NCBI GenBank assembly: GCA_964420125.1
Contig: CAYQQQ010000004.1
Coordinates: 62,001 to 126,000, forward strand
Source: CAYQQQ01 sp964420125
GTDB lineage: Bacteria; Actinomycetota; Acidimicrobiia; Acidimicrobiales; Microtrichaceae
Direction: 5' to 3'
Length of the DNA stretch: 64,000 bases
In this document: one piece after another, positions 32,563-39,843 of the stretch
Position numbering within the stretch: position 1 is the first letter of the stretch
Layout: the number at the start of each line of letters is the position of its first letter
Made by a program: the position numbers and the translations under genes
Notes under the pieces: generated by a model
What the model saw: only the letters and a program-made list of their open reading frames with translations
Databases searched by the model: none
Told to the model about the DNA's origin: nothing

Positions 32563-33501
32563 CTACCGGTGACTGCCTCCACCGTCCGGATCGGTCGGTT
32601 CCTCCCCCGGCAGCGGTCGCCCCAGTGCGAGGTAGTCGCTCGGCCAGTTCGGCTGGAGGAGGTGCCACTGCGCAGGTGCCCGACGGATCTGGCGCTCCAT
32701 CACGAGCGCCAGATCCTGGGTGACGCGGGTGACGTCGTCGCGCAGACGCCCACGCCGCTCGGTCGCCAACGGCGGCTCGATGACGGCATGGCATCGCCCG
32801 CCGCGGAAGTAGACCGACGTGGGCAGCAGCGGCGCACCGGTGCGCAGCGCCATCAGGGCAGGACCCCCCGGAAGTCGCGTCCGCTCCCCGAAGAACTCCA
32901 CCTCGATGCCCCCACCGCTGATGTCACGGTCGGCCAACAGGCACATGATCCGCCCGGCGGCCAGTGCTGCGGCCACCTCGGCTGATGCGTGAGGTCCCAG
33001 GGGTATCACCTGCATGCCCAACCCCTGGCGCAGCTCCACGAACCACTCGTACAGCTCTCCCTGGTCCAGCTCCTCCACCACCGCCGACACGCCCCAGCCC
33101 TGCACGTTCAACCAGCGCGCCGCCCACTCCCAACCCCCCAGGTGGGGCAACGCCAGGATCGGCGGAGTGCCGGCGTCCATGGCGTCGCGGAGGTGGTGCA
33201 TGCCGTCGTGGGTGAACCCCGCCTCGATGGTGGCGTCGTCCAGGTCGGCCAGGCGCAGCGCGTCCACCCAGTAGCGGGCATAGGAGTCGAACACGCGCCG
33301 CACCTCGAGGCGAGTGCGCATCGCTCCGAGGTGCTCGCCGCGATGGGCTCGACGCATGTTGCGCGCAGCGATGAGCCGCTCGTCCGGCGATGCGGCGGCG
33401 ATGCCGGCGGCGATGACTCGGGACACGCCCGCGGCCACAGGCGTCGGGGTGACGCGCAGCAGCGAGCTGGCCGCCCGCAGCGCGCCGACGGGGACATCCA
33501 C
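32563..33501 (-). CDS. patA: PatA/LpxL-family lipid acyltransferase
   Basis: A 312-residue membrane-associated acyltransferase of the LpxL/HtrB/PatA family. The catalytic H-x4-E is at H120-E125 (HLGGWE), preceded by the hydrophobic strand ILALP; the LLADRDISGGGIEVEFFG block and the C-terminal RRAPAQWHLLQPNW motif are typical. In mycobacteria PatA acylates the mannose of phosphatidylinositol mannosides, and the position between pgsA and pimA supports the same role here. It lies 15 bases from pgsA and 11 from pimA, so the three genes form one transcript. Confidence 0.88.
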   Translation of the reverse strand: MDVPVGALRAASSLLRVTPTPVAAGVSRVIAAGIAAASPDERLIAARNMRRAHRGEHLGAMRTRLEVRRVFDSYARYWVDALRLADLDDATIEAGFTHDGMHHLRDAMDAGTPPILALPHLGGWEWAARWLNVQGWGVSAVVEELDQGELYEWFVELRQGLGMQVIPLGPHASAEVAAALAAGRIMCLLADRDISGGGIEVEFFGERTRLPGGPALMALRTGAPLLPTSVYFRGGRCHAVIEPPLATERRGRLRDDVTRVTQDLALVMERQIRRAPAQWHLLQPNWPSDYLALGRPLPGEEPTDPDGGGSHR

Positions 33502-33516
33502 GGCGACGCGGCCGGC

Positions 33517-34224
33517 TCAGCGCTCCCGACGGCGGGCGGTGGTCGGCTGGCGCCGGCGCTCCGCCCACGCGGCACGGCGCTCGGCCGTGGTGCGCCTCGG
33601 CGCACGCCTCCGCCGCTTCGCCGCCAGGGCCGGGGTCGCGTCGGTCGCCTGCCCCCACACCTTCACGAAGCGCTGGGCGGCGGTGACCAGGTTCAGCACG
33701 ACGATGGCCGCCAGGACCCAGACCAGCACCGGTGGGCCGAACAGCAGGCCCAGCCCCAACAGGATGATCCGCTCCGCCCGTTCGACGAGCCCGACGTGGG
33801 CATCGAAGCCGAGGGCGTCCGCCTTGGCCCGGATGTAGGACACCCAGGACGCCGTCGCGTAGCCCGCCACGGGAAGCAGCACCAGCCAGGGTGAGGCACC
33901 GTCAGCTGCGAAGTAGAAGGCCAGCCCGGCGAACAGCATCGCGTCGGTGACGCGGTCCGACACGGAGTCGAAGAAGGCGCCGCGCACGCTGGAGCGACCG
34001 GAGGCCTTCGCCACTGCGCCGTCGAGCAGGTCGGGGATGCCGGTGAGCACCAGCAGGAGCAGGCCGAGGTTGAGCGCCCCGATGCCGATGGCCACTGCCG
34101 CAGCCAGGGACATCACGAGGCCGATCGTGGTGATCATGTCCGCGGTGATGCCCGCCTTCACGAGGCCGCGCCCGATGGGCTTCACCGCGGCGTCGACCTG
34201 CTGTCGGAACTGCCCGTCGAACAT
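33517..34224 (-). CDS. pgsA: phosphatidylinositol phosphate synthase-like CDP-alcohol phosphotransferase
   Basis: A 235-residue integral membrane enzyme with about six membrane segments. The CDP-alcohol phosphotransferase motif is at 65-90: D65, D68-G69, A72, G82, D86 and D90 are all present. The residue after A72 is Lys73 instead of the usual arginine. Actinobacterial members condense CDP-diacylglycerol with inositol 1-phosphate to make phosphatidylinositol phosphate. Context with patA and pimA favours that over glycerol phosphate. The C-terminal 40 residues are strongly basic and probably cytoplasmic. The upstream 144-base gap is the most AT-rich stretch nearby and probably holds the promoter. 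Confidence 0.88.
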   Translation of the reverse strand: MFDGQFRQQVDAAVKPIGRGLVKAGITADMITTIGLVMSLAAAVAIGIGALNLGLLLLVLTGIPDLLDGAVAKASGRSSVRGAFFDSVSDRVTDAMLFAGLAFYFAADGASPWLVLLPVAGYATASWVSYIRAKADALGFDAHVGLVERAERIILLGLGLLFGPPVLVWVLAAIVVLNLVTAAQRFVKVWGQATDATPALAAKRRRRAPRRTTAERRAAWAERRRQPTTARRRER

Positions 34225-34368
34225 GTGCTCGCTCTCCTGCCCGGCCGCCGCCGGAGTGTCGTCGTGCTTGCAGTAGTTAGCACGTTACGGGTCGCGGCCC
34301 GAAAAGGGAAGCACCTCGGGGATCGACCGTTGGACAGCGGTCTCCTGCCGCAGATCCGAGTCGTCGCC
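34225..34368. other. 144-base gap upstream of the pgsA-patA-pimA operon
   Basis: No coding potential was accepted here. The middle is locally AT-richer, and on the minus strand includes GTGCTAACTACTG about 40-50 bases before the pgsA start, a possible TANNNT-like promoter zone. No -35 or hairpin is convincing. Confidence 0.35.
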
Positions 34369-34884
34369 TCAGCTCTCCGTGAGGCCGGTGCGCGAGGGGT
34401 CCATCGACGACCAGTCCTCGGGGTTGGTCTCCGAGAACCACTCCACGACACCGCCGTCGATGCCGTCCACCAATACGATGCCCCGCTGTCGTGGTGGGTT
34501 CTCCGCCGAGTAGAGCAGGATCCGCCAGGTCGGCCGAGACAGCCAGCCCCGCCAGATCATCTGGGCCGACGCGTGGCCGACCGCGAAGCCCATCTTCGCC
34601 GAGGCCGCCGCCAATGCCTCCGATTCGTCGATGCGAAGGGTGCGCCCGGCCACGAAGCCGTAGAGCCCGAACAGCACCAGGAGCGTGCCGGCGACCGCCA
34701 GACCGCCGTTGACCAGGGGCGAGCCCTCGTTGGCCGCCCACAACCCGATGGCACCCGCACCCATGACCAGGTAGATCGCAGCGGGGATCCGTCGCCGGTT
34801 GTTGTTCGGGAAGGTGTGCGGACCCACGAACTCTGCGAGGTTCAGGTCCTCGGGCAGCTCGTCGACCACGTCGTCATCGGGCAC
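34369..34884 (-). CDS. two-span membrane protein of unknown function
   Basis: 171 residues: an acidic N-terminus, two membrane segments (about 37-55 and 62-80), and a soluble C-terminal domain of about 90 residues that includes ALAAASAKMGFAVGHASAQM and RGIVLVDGIDGGV. I do not recognise the family. The GTG at 34884 is chosen because a TACCCT box ends exactly six bases before it; the longer frame to 35091 overlaps the HIT gene. It stands between the thrS-HIT pair and the pgsA operon and may have its own leaderless promoter. Confidence 0.7.
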   Translation of the reverse strand: MPDDDVVDELPEDLNLAEFVGPHTFPNNNRRRIPAAIYLVMGAGAIGLWAANEGSPLVNGGLAVAGTLLVLFGLYGFVAGRTLRIDESEALAAASAKMGFAVGHASAQMIWRGWLSRPTWRILLYSAENPPRQRGIVLVDGIDGGVVEWFSETNPEDWSSMDPSRTGLTES

Positions 34885-34890
34885 CGCGCG

Positions 34891-34896
34891 AGGGTA
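34891..34896 (-). promoter_or_regulatory. TANNNT -10 box before the two-span membrane protein
   Basis: Minus-strand TACCCT, six bases before the GTG at 34884, so leaderless spacing. It also settles the start choice for that gene. Confidence 0.5.
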
Positions 34897-34927
34897 GTGG
34901 TTGGGTCGCCCGGCGGCGCGACCGACC

Positions 34928-35455
34928 TCAGCGCCGCGGCCACGCGTTGCGCAGGGCCACCCACGCCTCGTCGAGCCCGACGGGCAGCACCCGCGTCTCA
35001 GCAGCCACCGCCATGAAGTTGGAGTCGCCCTGCCACCGCGGCACCGCGTGCACGTGGAGGTGGTCGGCCTGGGATCCTCCGGCGACCTCACCCAGGTTCA
35101 CCCCCACGTTGACGCCCTGGGGTCGCAGCGCCGCCTTGAGCGCCATGACCGAGTCGCGCACCAGCGACCAGAGCTCCTCGTGCTCCTCTTCGGTCAGGTC
35201 CTCCAACTCGGGAACCGCCCGGTTGGGCAGCACCATCAGGTGCCCTGAGGTGTAGGGGAAGCGGTTGAGGATCACGAAGCACCGGACCCCCCGGTGCAGG
35301 ATGTGGGTCTCCTCGTCGGGGGCCCCGCAGCGGAGGATCCGCTCGAACAGCGAGCTACCGTCGTCGTCGTCCCCGTCGGGCACGGTGGAGCGGCTGTCCG
35401 CGATGCCCTGCACGTAGTTGGACCGCCACGTGGCCCAGATGTGATCGAGCGGCAC
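34928..35455 (-). CDS. HIT-family nucleotide hydrolase/phosphorylase
   Basis: A 175-residue protein with the histidine triad at H132, H134 and H136 (DHLHVHAVP), the nucleotide-binding FVILNRFPYTSGHLMVLP strand pair (about 60-77), and an N-terminal extension. The M. tuberculosis homologue next to thrS (Rv2613c) is a diadenosine tetraphosphate phosphorylase, so AP4A breakdown is the likely role. This makes sense beside thrS, because aminoacyl-tRNA synthetases make AP4A. The GTG start is three bases after the thrS stop. Confidence 0.9.
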   Translation of the reverse strand: MPLDHIWATWRSNYVQGIADSRSTVPDGDDDDGSSLFERILRCGAPDEETHILHRGVRCFVILNRFPYTSGHLMVLPNRAVPELEDLTEEEHEELWSLVRDSVMALKAALRPQGVNVGVNLGEVAGGSQADHLHVHAVPRWQGDSNFMAVAAETRVLPVGLDEAWVALRNAWPRR

Positions 35456-35458
35456 GGC

Positions 35459-37441
35459 TCAGCTCCTCCCGCCGACGTCCACCGCCAGCCGGTCGGCGAA
35501 CCCGCCGACGGGGACGTTGCGCTCGACCTCGCCGCCCCGCGGGTTCACCCCGACGGTGCGGTGGGCCACGTCGTCGTCGCCCACCACGAGCACGTAGGGC
35601 AGCTTCTGCTCCTTGGCCCGCTTGATCCGCTTGCCCAAGGTGTCCGACGCACCGGTCACCTCCACCCGGAACCCTCGTCCCTTGAGCTCGGCAGCCACCG
35701 CGTGGGCGTAGTCGAGGTGGGCGTCGGCCACCGGGAGCACCTCCACCTGCACGGGGGCGAGCCATGCGGGGAACGCGCCGGCGTAGTGCTCGACCAGCAC
35801 ACCGAAGAATCGCTCCACGGTGCCGAACAGGGCACGGTGGATCATGATCGGCCGGTGGCGAGCCCCATCGCTGCCCACGTACTCGAGGCCGAAGCGCTGA
35901 GGGAGCTGGAAGTCGACCTGCAGGGTGGACATCTGCCAGGTGCGACCGATCGCGTCGCGAGCCTGCACCGAGATCTTCGGTCCGTAGAAGGCGCCACCGC
36001 CTTCGTCCATCACCAGCTCCAGGTCCATCGACTCCGCCGCGGCCCGGAGCGCAGCGGTGGCCTCGTCCCATTCGGCGTCGGTGCCGACCGCCTTCTCCTC
36101 GGGCCGCGTCGACAGCTCGAGGTAGAACTCGTCCAGGCCGTAGTCACGTAGGAGGTCGAGCACGAAGCTGAGCAGAGAGGTGAGCTCGTCGGGCATCTGC
36201 TCCTTGGTGGTGAAGATGTGGGCGTCGTCCTGGGTCATCCCCCGCACCCGGGTGAGGCCGTGGATCACCCCGGACTTCTCGTAGCGGTACACCGTGCCGA
36301 ACTCGAACATCCGCAGCGGCAGCTCGCGATAGGAGCGCTGCCGGCTCTTGAAGATGAGGATGTGGAACGGGCAGTTCATCGGCTTGAGGTAGTACTTCTC
36401 GCCGTGGCCGTGGTGGTCCTCGTCGAGCTCCATGGGCGGGAACATGCCCTCGGCGAACCACTGGAGGTGCCCGGAGGTCTCGAAGAGGTTCGCCTTCGTG
36501 ATGTGCGGCGAGTAGACGAACTCGTAGCCGGCTTCCTCGTGCCGGCGACGCGAGTAGTCCTCCATGATCTTGCGGACGATCCCGCCTCTGGGGTGGAACA
36601 CCGCCAACCCCGATCCGATCTCGTCGGGGAACGAGTAGAGATCGAGCTCGACACCCAGCTTCCGGTGGTCGCGCTTGGCCGCCTCCTCCAGGCGGTGCAG
36701 GTGCGCCTTGAGGTCGGCGTCGCTGAACCAGGCCGTGCCGTAGATCCGCTGCAGCATAGGGTTGGCTTCGCTGCCCCGGAAGTAGGCGCCGGCCACTCGC
36801 ATCAGCTTGAACGGACCCAGCCGCCCGGTGGAGCTCAGGTGGGGCCCGCGGCACATGTCGACGAACTCCGGGGTGTTCCTGTAGAAGCTGATCGCGCCGC
36901 TGCCCGCGTCGACCTCCCCCGTGGCCTCGGCGTCGGCGCCGGCGACCGCCAGGTCCATGAACTCCCGCTTGTAGGGGTGGTCGGCCATGAGCTCGCGGGC
37001 CTCCGAGATCGGCAGCTCGAACCGCTCGAAGGGTTGGTCGGCGGCCACGATCTCGCGCATCTTCGCTTCGATGCGCTCCAGGTCGTCGTCGCTGAAGGTG
37101 GCGCCATCCGGCAGCTCGAAGTCGTAGTAGAAGCCGTCCTCGATCGGCGGACCTCCGGCGAAGGTTGCCCCCGGCCACAGCTCCAGCACCGCCTGGGCCA
37201 GCACGTGGGCGGTCGAGTGGCGCAGGTGCTCCAGGGACACGGGATCCTTGCGGGTGACGATCCGCACCGTCTCGCCGTCGGCGAGCGCGGCAGAGAGGTC
37301 ACGCGGCTCGCCGTCGACCTCGATCACCACGGCGTCCTTGGCGAGCCTCGGCCCGATCGACGCGGCCAGGTCGGCGCCCGTCGAGCCCTCGGCCAGGGTG
37401 CGCGTGGAGCCGTCGGGGAGGTGGAGGGTGATCTCGGACAT
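35459..37441 (-). CDS. thrS: threonyl-tRNA synthetase
   Basis: A 660-residue class II synthetase with all domains: N-terminal TGS (about 1-62), editing domain with HSTAHVL and the zinc-like CRGPHL, catalytic core with zinc ligands in MNCPFHI, class II motif 2 in FEFGTVYRYEKSG, and a C-terminal anticodon domain. It charges tRNA-Thr and can clear mischarged serine. The ATG at 37441 is chosen because a TAGCCT box ends seven bases before it; the frame continues upstream only as a shadow of the HNH gene. The upstream gap is too short for a T-box leader. Confidence 0.96.
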   Translation of the reverse strand: MSEITLHLPDGSTRTLAEGSTGADLAASIGPRLAKDAVVIEVDGEPRDLSAALADGETVRIVTRKDPVSLEHLRHSTAHVLAQAVLELWPGATFAGGPPIEDGFYYDFELPDGATFSDDDLERIEAKMREIVAADQPFERFELPISEARELMADHPYKREFMDLAVAGADAEATGEVDAGSGAISFYRNTPEFVDMCRGPHLSSTGRLGPFKLMRVAGAYFRGSEANPMLQRIYGTAWFSDADLKAHLHRLEEAAKRDHRKLGVELDLYSFPDEIGSGLAVFHPRGGIVRKIMEDYSRRRHEEAGYEFVYSPHITKANLFETSGHLQWFAEGMFPPMELDEDHHGHGEKYYLKPMNCPFHILIFKSRQRSYRELPLRMFEFGTVYRYEKSGVIHGLTRVRGMTQDDAHIFTTKEQMPDELTSLLSFVLDLLRDYGLDEFYLELSTRPEEKAVGTDAEWDEATAALRAAAESMDLELVMDEGGGAFYGPKISVQARDAIGRTWQMSTLQVDFQLPQRFGLEYVGSDGARHRPIMIHRALFGTVERFFGVLVEHYAGAFPAWLAPVQVEVLPVADAHLDYAHAVAAELKGRGFRVEVTGASDTLGKRIKRAKEQKLPYVLVVGDDDVAHRTVGVNPRGGEVERNVPVGGFADRLAVDVGGRS

Positions 37442-37448
37442 CACGGGC

Positions 37449-37454
37449 AGGCTA
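37449..37454 (-). promoter_or_regulatory. TANNNT -10 box, leaderless thrS promoter
   Basis: Minus-strand TAGCCT with seven bases to the thrS ATG. It drives thrS and the coupled HIT gene. Confidence 0.55.
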
Positions 37455-37512
37455 CCGGCCGCCGACCGACCCCCCGTCACCGGTATTCCCCGGGCCGCGA
37501 CCCCGTCGGCGC

Positions 37513-38679
37513 TCACGCCGCGCTGCCTGCGGCGGGGCCGCCACGACGGTGACGGCGATAATGGCAGGCGGCGCAGAGCAGCTGGGTCTGCTCGACCACG
37601 GTGCGGCCGGTCGTCTCGTAGGGAGGTTCGTGGTGGTACACGAGCAGGTCGTCGGACCCGCAGCTGACGCAGCAGCGGTCGCGCTCCTTGACCAGGCGGC
37701 GCTGACGCAGGCTGTGGTACCGGTGCCGGCTCGAGACGTTCAGGGGGCGGCCCTCGGCGTCGTGGATCATCACCCGCAGCATCGCCTCGTCCACCAGCGC
37801 CGCAACAGCGGTCATGGTGATCGGCGTGCCGTCGTCCAGGGAGGCACCATCTCCACGGACGTGGAAGATCACCTCCACCCCGCTGCCGCTCTGCCCGCCA
37901 CCGCGCCGCCTGCCACCGCCCGTGCTGGTGGTGGGTCGGGTGAGGAGCCTCACCAGCGCATCGACGCGTTGTTGCGCCAGCGAAGGCCACCCCGATGGCC
38001 ACCGAGAGCGCGATCCGCGAGGTCCGGTCGCGTCGTCGCCACCCTGTGTGACCGGCGGAGGGCAGCGACGGAGCTCGGCATCGATCGCCGCGGACACGAA
38101 CGCGAACTGCTGGGGCGTCAGGTAGCCCTTCAGCGCCACCATCCCATCGGGCTGAATCGACCACCTCAACGATCGCTGGGCGCGCTGGCGACGGTCACGT
38201 TGCTCGTCGTCGTCGTGACGCGCCGCCCATGCGGCCAGCACGCGGCCCAGGCGCCCGGCGCGCTCCCGAGCAGCGATGGCCAGCAGCTCGGCCTCGTTGC
38301 CCACCGTGGCATGCCGGGTGAGCGCCCGCACCTGGGTGAAGGACAGCTCTCCCCGCACGAAGCGCTCGCGGATCTGCGGGAGCTCCGTAAGGCACCGCCC
38401 CACTCGTAGCCACTCCCGCGCGGTGCACACCTCGATGCCCAAGGCGTCCGCCACCCAGTGCGCACAGGTGGGCGACCCGTCCAGGGCCCATTCCCCCGAC
38501 TCGTCCAGGCGCACCGACAGCTCCACCAGGCCCACCATCGACTCGGCCCAGCGCCGCCCGACCCGCAGGAGCTCCGCCCGCACGCCGGCCCGAGCGGCAC
38601 CCGGCCCCCCGGTCCCCTTCTCCACGGTCCCCTTCTCCACGACGTTGTCCCTTTCCCTCGAACGCCGCCCACCGGTCAC
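37513..38679 (-). CDS. DUF222 protein with C-terminal HNH endonuclease
   Basis: 388 residues. A long helical DUF222 domain (about 40-230) precedes a variable Gly/Arg linker and a C-terminal HNH nuclease with zinc-ribbon cysteines (CVSCGSDD), HHEPP and CAACHYRRHR. This architecture is typical of actinobacterial 13E12-type genes, often multicopy, whose cellular role is unsettled. The N-terminal 30 residues come from a 15-base tandem duplication region (38611-38640) and may not be conserved, so the true start could be later, for example near MVGLVEL. A shared transcript with thrS is unlikely given the thrS promoter. Confidence 0.85.
   Translation of the reverse strand: MTGGRRSRERDNVVEKGTVEKGTGGPGAARAGVRAELLRVGRRWAESMVGLVELSVRLDESGEWALDGSPTCAHWVADALGIEVCTAREWLRVGRCLTELPQIRERFVRGELSFTQVRALTRHATVGNEAELLAIAARERAGRLGRVLAAWAARHDDDEQRDRRQRAQRSLRWSIQPDGMVALKGYLTPQQFAFVSAAIDAELRRCPPPVTQGGDDATGPRGSRSRWPSGWPSLAQQRVDALVRLLTRPTTSTGGGRRRGGGQSGSGVEVIFHVRGDGASLDDGTPITMTAVAALVDEAMLRVMIHDAEGRPLNVSSRHRYHSLRQRRLVKERDRCCVSCGSDDLLVYHHEPPYETTGRTVVEQTQLLCAACHYRRHRRGGPAAGSAA
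38611..38640. repeat. 15-bp perfect tandem duplication
   Basis: Two identical 15-base copies (38611-38625 and 38626-38640) inside the N-terminal codons of the HNH gene. They encode a doubled VEKGT-type peptide. In-frame slippage is the likely origin, and the copy number could vary between strains. Confidence 0.9.
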
Positions 38680-38761
38680 GCCCCCTGCGGGCGTGACCCC
38701 AGCCTACGAACCCCCTGTGACACGCCGGATGGAGCCACCGACAACCACTCCACGTGACAGC

Positions 38762-38784
38762 GACGCGTCCGCGGACGCGTCCGC
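38762..38784. repeat. GC-rich palindrome between plsC and the HNH gene
   Basis: Nine-base arms (38762-38770 and 38773-38781) around a two-base centre; a second palindrome, 38771-38784, overlaps it. It lies after the plsC stop and upstream of the HNH gene, so it could be a terminator hairpin for plsC or an operator. No U-tract is present. Confidence 0.5.
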
Positions 38785-38805
38785 ACCACGCTGCGTGGGG
38801 GAGCC

Positions 38806-39756
38806 TCAGGCCCCGAGATCCAGCGGCCGCGACTGCAGCACCGCTGCGGACGAACGGCGCTCCACGCCGTCGGCCGGCTCCGCTGCGGCGCCCGCACCCA
38901 CGAGGTCCGGCGCCGCGGAAGGAGCGAAGGAGGCGGTCGCCACGCGACGACGGGGCGGGACGGGCCTCGACGCAGATGGGACCTCCAACGAACCGCGACC
39001 GATCGGCACCACCTCGGCCACCTCGGGAACGTCGGTCAGCGACGCCGACGCGGGCTGCTCTCGGGGTTGCGCCACCGGCGCTGCCTCCACCGGCTTGCGG
39101 GTTGCGTAGACGTCGACGTACGCCTGGCCCGAGAGGTTGCGGATCTCGTACATGACCTCGTCGGTCACCTGACGGAGCACGAGCCGGTCGTCACGACGGT
39201 CGAGGTAGCGCTCGACGCGGATCGGATGGCCGAAGCGGAGGTGGACCCGACGGAACGGGAGAGGCACCTTGGCGTCGGGCGGCTGCACGCGGTCGGTGCC
39301 GATGATGCCCACCGGCACGATCGGGCATCCCGTGGCCAGTGCCAGCCGGGCGATCCCGGTGTGGCCCTTGTGGAGCCGCCCGTCACGGCTGCGGGTGCCC
39401 TCGGGGTAGATCCCGAACAGCTCCCCGTCGTCGAGGATCTGCTGAGCGGCGTCGAGGGCGGCCCGTGAGGCGTCGCCACCCGCGCGGTCGATCGGGATCA
39501 TCCCCATGGCCGGGAAGAGGAACTTCGTCTTCCAGTCGTCCATGTACTCCGCCTTGCCCACGTAGGTGATGCGCCGGGGGAGCACGAGGGGCAGGAAGAA
39601 CGAGTCCAACACCGAGATGTGGTTGGGCGCGACCACCGCGCCGCCGGTGGCCGGGACCCGATCGAGCCCCTCGGTGGTCACCCGCCAGAGGAACCGGAAC
39701 GGTGGGGTCAGGACGGCGCGGGCGATGCCTTGAGCCTGTCCTGCCGTGCGCTTCAC
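38806..39756 (-). CDS. plsC: 1-acylglycerol-3-phosphate acyltransferase
   Basis: A 316-residue acyltransferase making phosphatidic acid from lysophosphatidic acid. Motif I N45-H46-x4-D51 (NHISVLD) and motif III YPEGTRS are clear, with the IPIDR motif II between them. The catalytic domain ends near residue 215, and about 95 Ala/Pro/Val-rich residues follow as a disordered tail. GAGGAGG lies before the GTG start, and a TAGGAT box about 30 bases upstream may be its promoter. It follows the cyclopropane synthase gene on the same strand. Confidence 0.9.
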   Translation of the reverse strand: MKRTAGQAQGIARAVLTPPFRFLWRVTTEGLDRVPATGGAVVAPNHISVLDSFFLPLVLPRRITYVGKAEYMDDWKTKFLFPAMGMIPIDRAGGDASRAALDAAQQILDDGELFGIYPEGTRSRDGRLHKGHTGIARLALATGCPIVPVGIIGTDRVQPPDAKVPLPFRRVHLRFGHPIRVERYLDRRDDRLVLRQVTDEVMYEIRNLSGQAYVDVYATRKPVEAAPVAQPREQPASASLTDVPEVAEVVPIGRGSLEVPSASRPVPPRRRVATASFAPSAAPDLVGAGAAAEPADGVERRSSAAVLQSRPLDLGA

Positions 39757-39784
39757 CGGAGCCTCCTCGAACGGTTCGCGGCGG

Positions 39785-39790
39785 ATCCTA
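39785..39790 (-). promoter_or_regulatory. candidate -10 box for plsC
   Basis: Minus-strand TAGGAT about 28 bases before the plsC start, leaving a short leader that contains GAGGAGG. No -35 is visible. Confidence 0.35.
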
Positions 39791-39843
39791 CTCCATCGCG
39801 TCGCCGCCGTTGCCTCGATTCGAGGTCGCTGATGACGTAGCCG

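Noticed and set aside
37442..37512. T-box leader for thrS
   Set aside because: The gap is only 71 bases, contains no specifier or antiterminator core, and has a leaderless -10 box.
37442..38164. Upstream extension of the thrS frame
   Set aside because: It lies across the HNH gene in another frame. The TGS domain starts at the ATG at 37441, which also has a leaderless -10 box.
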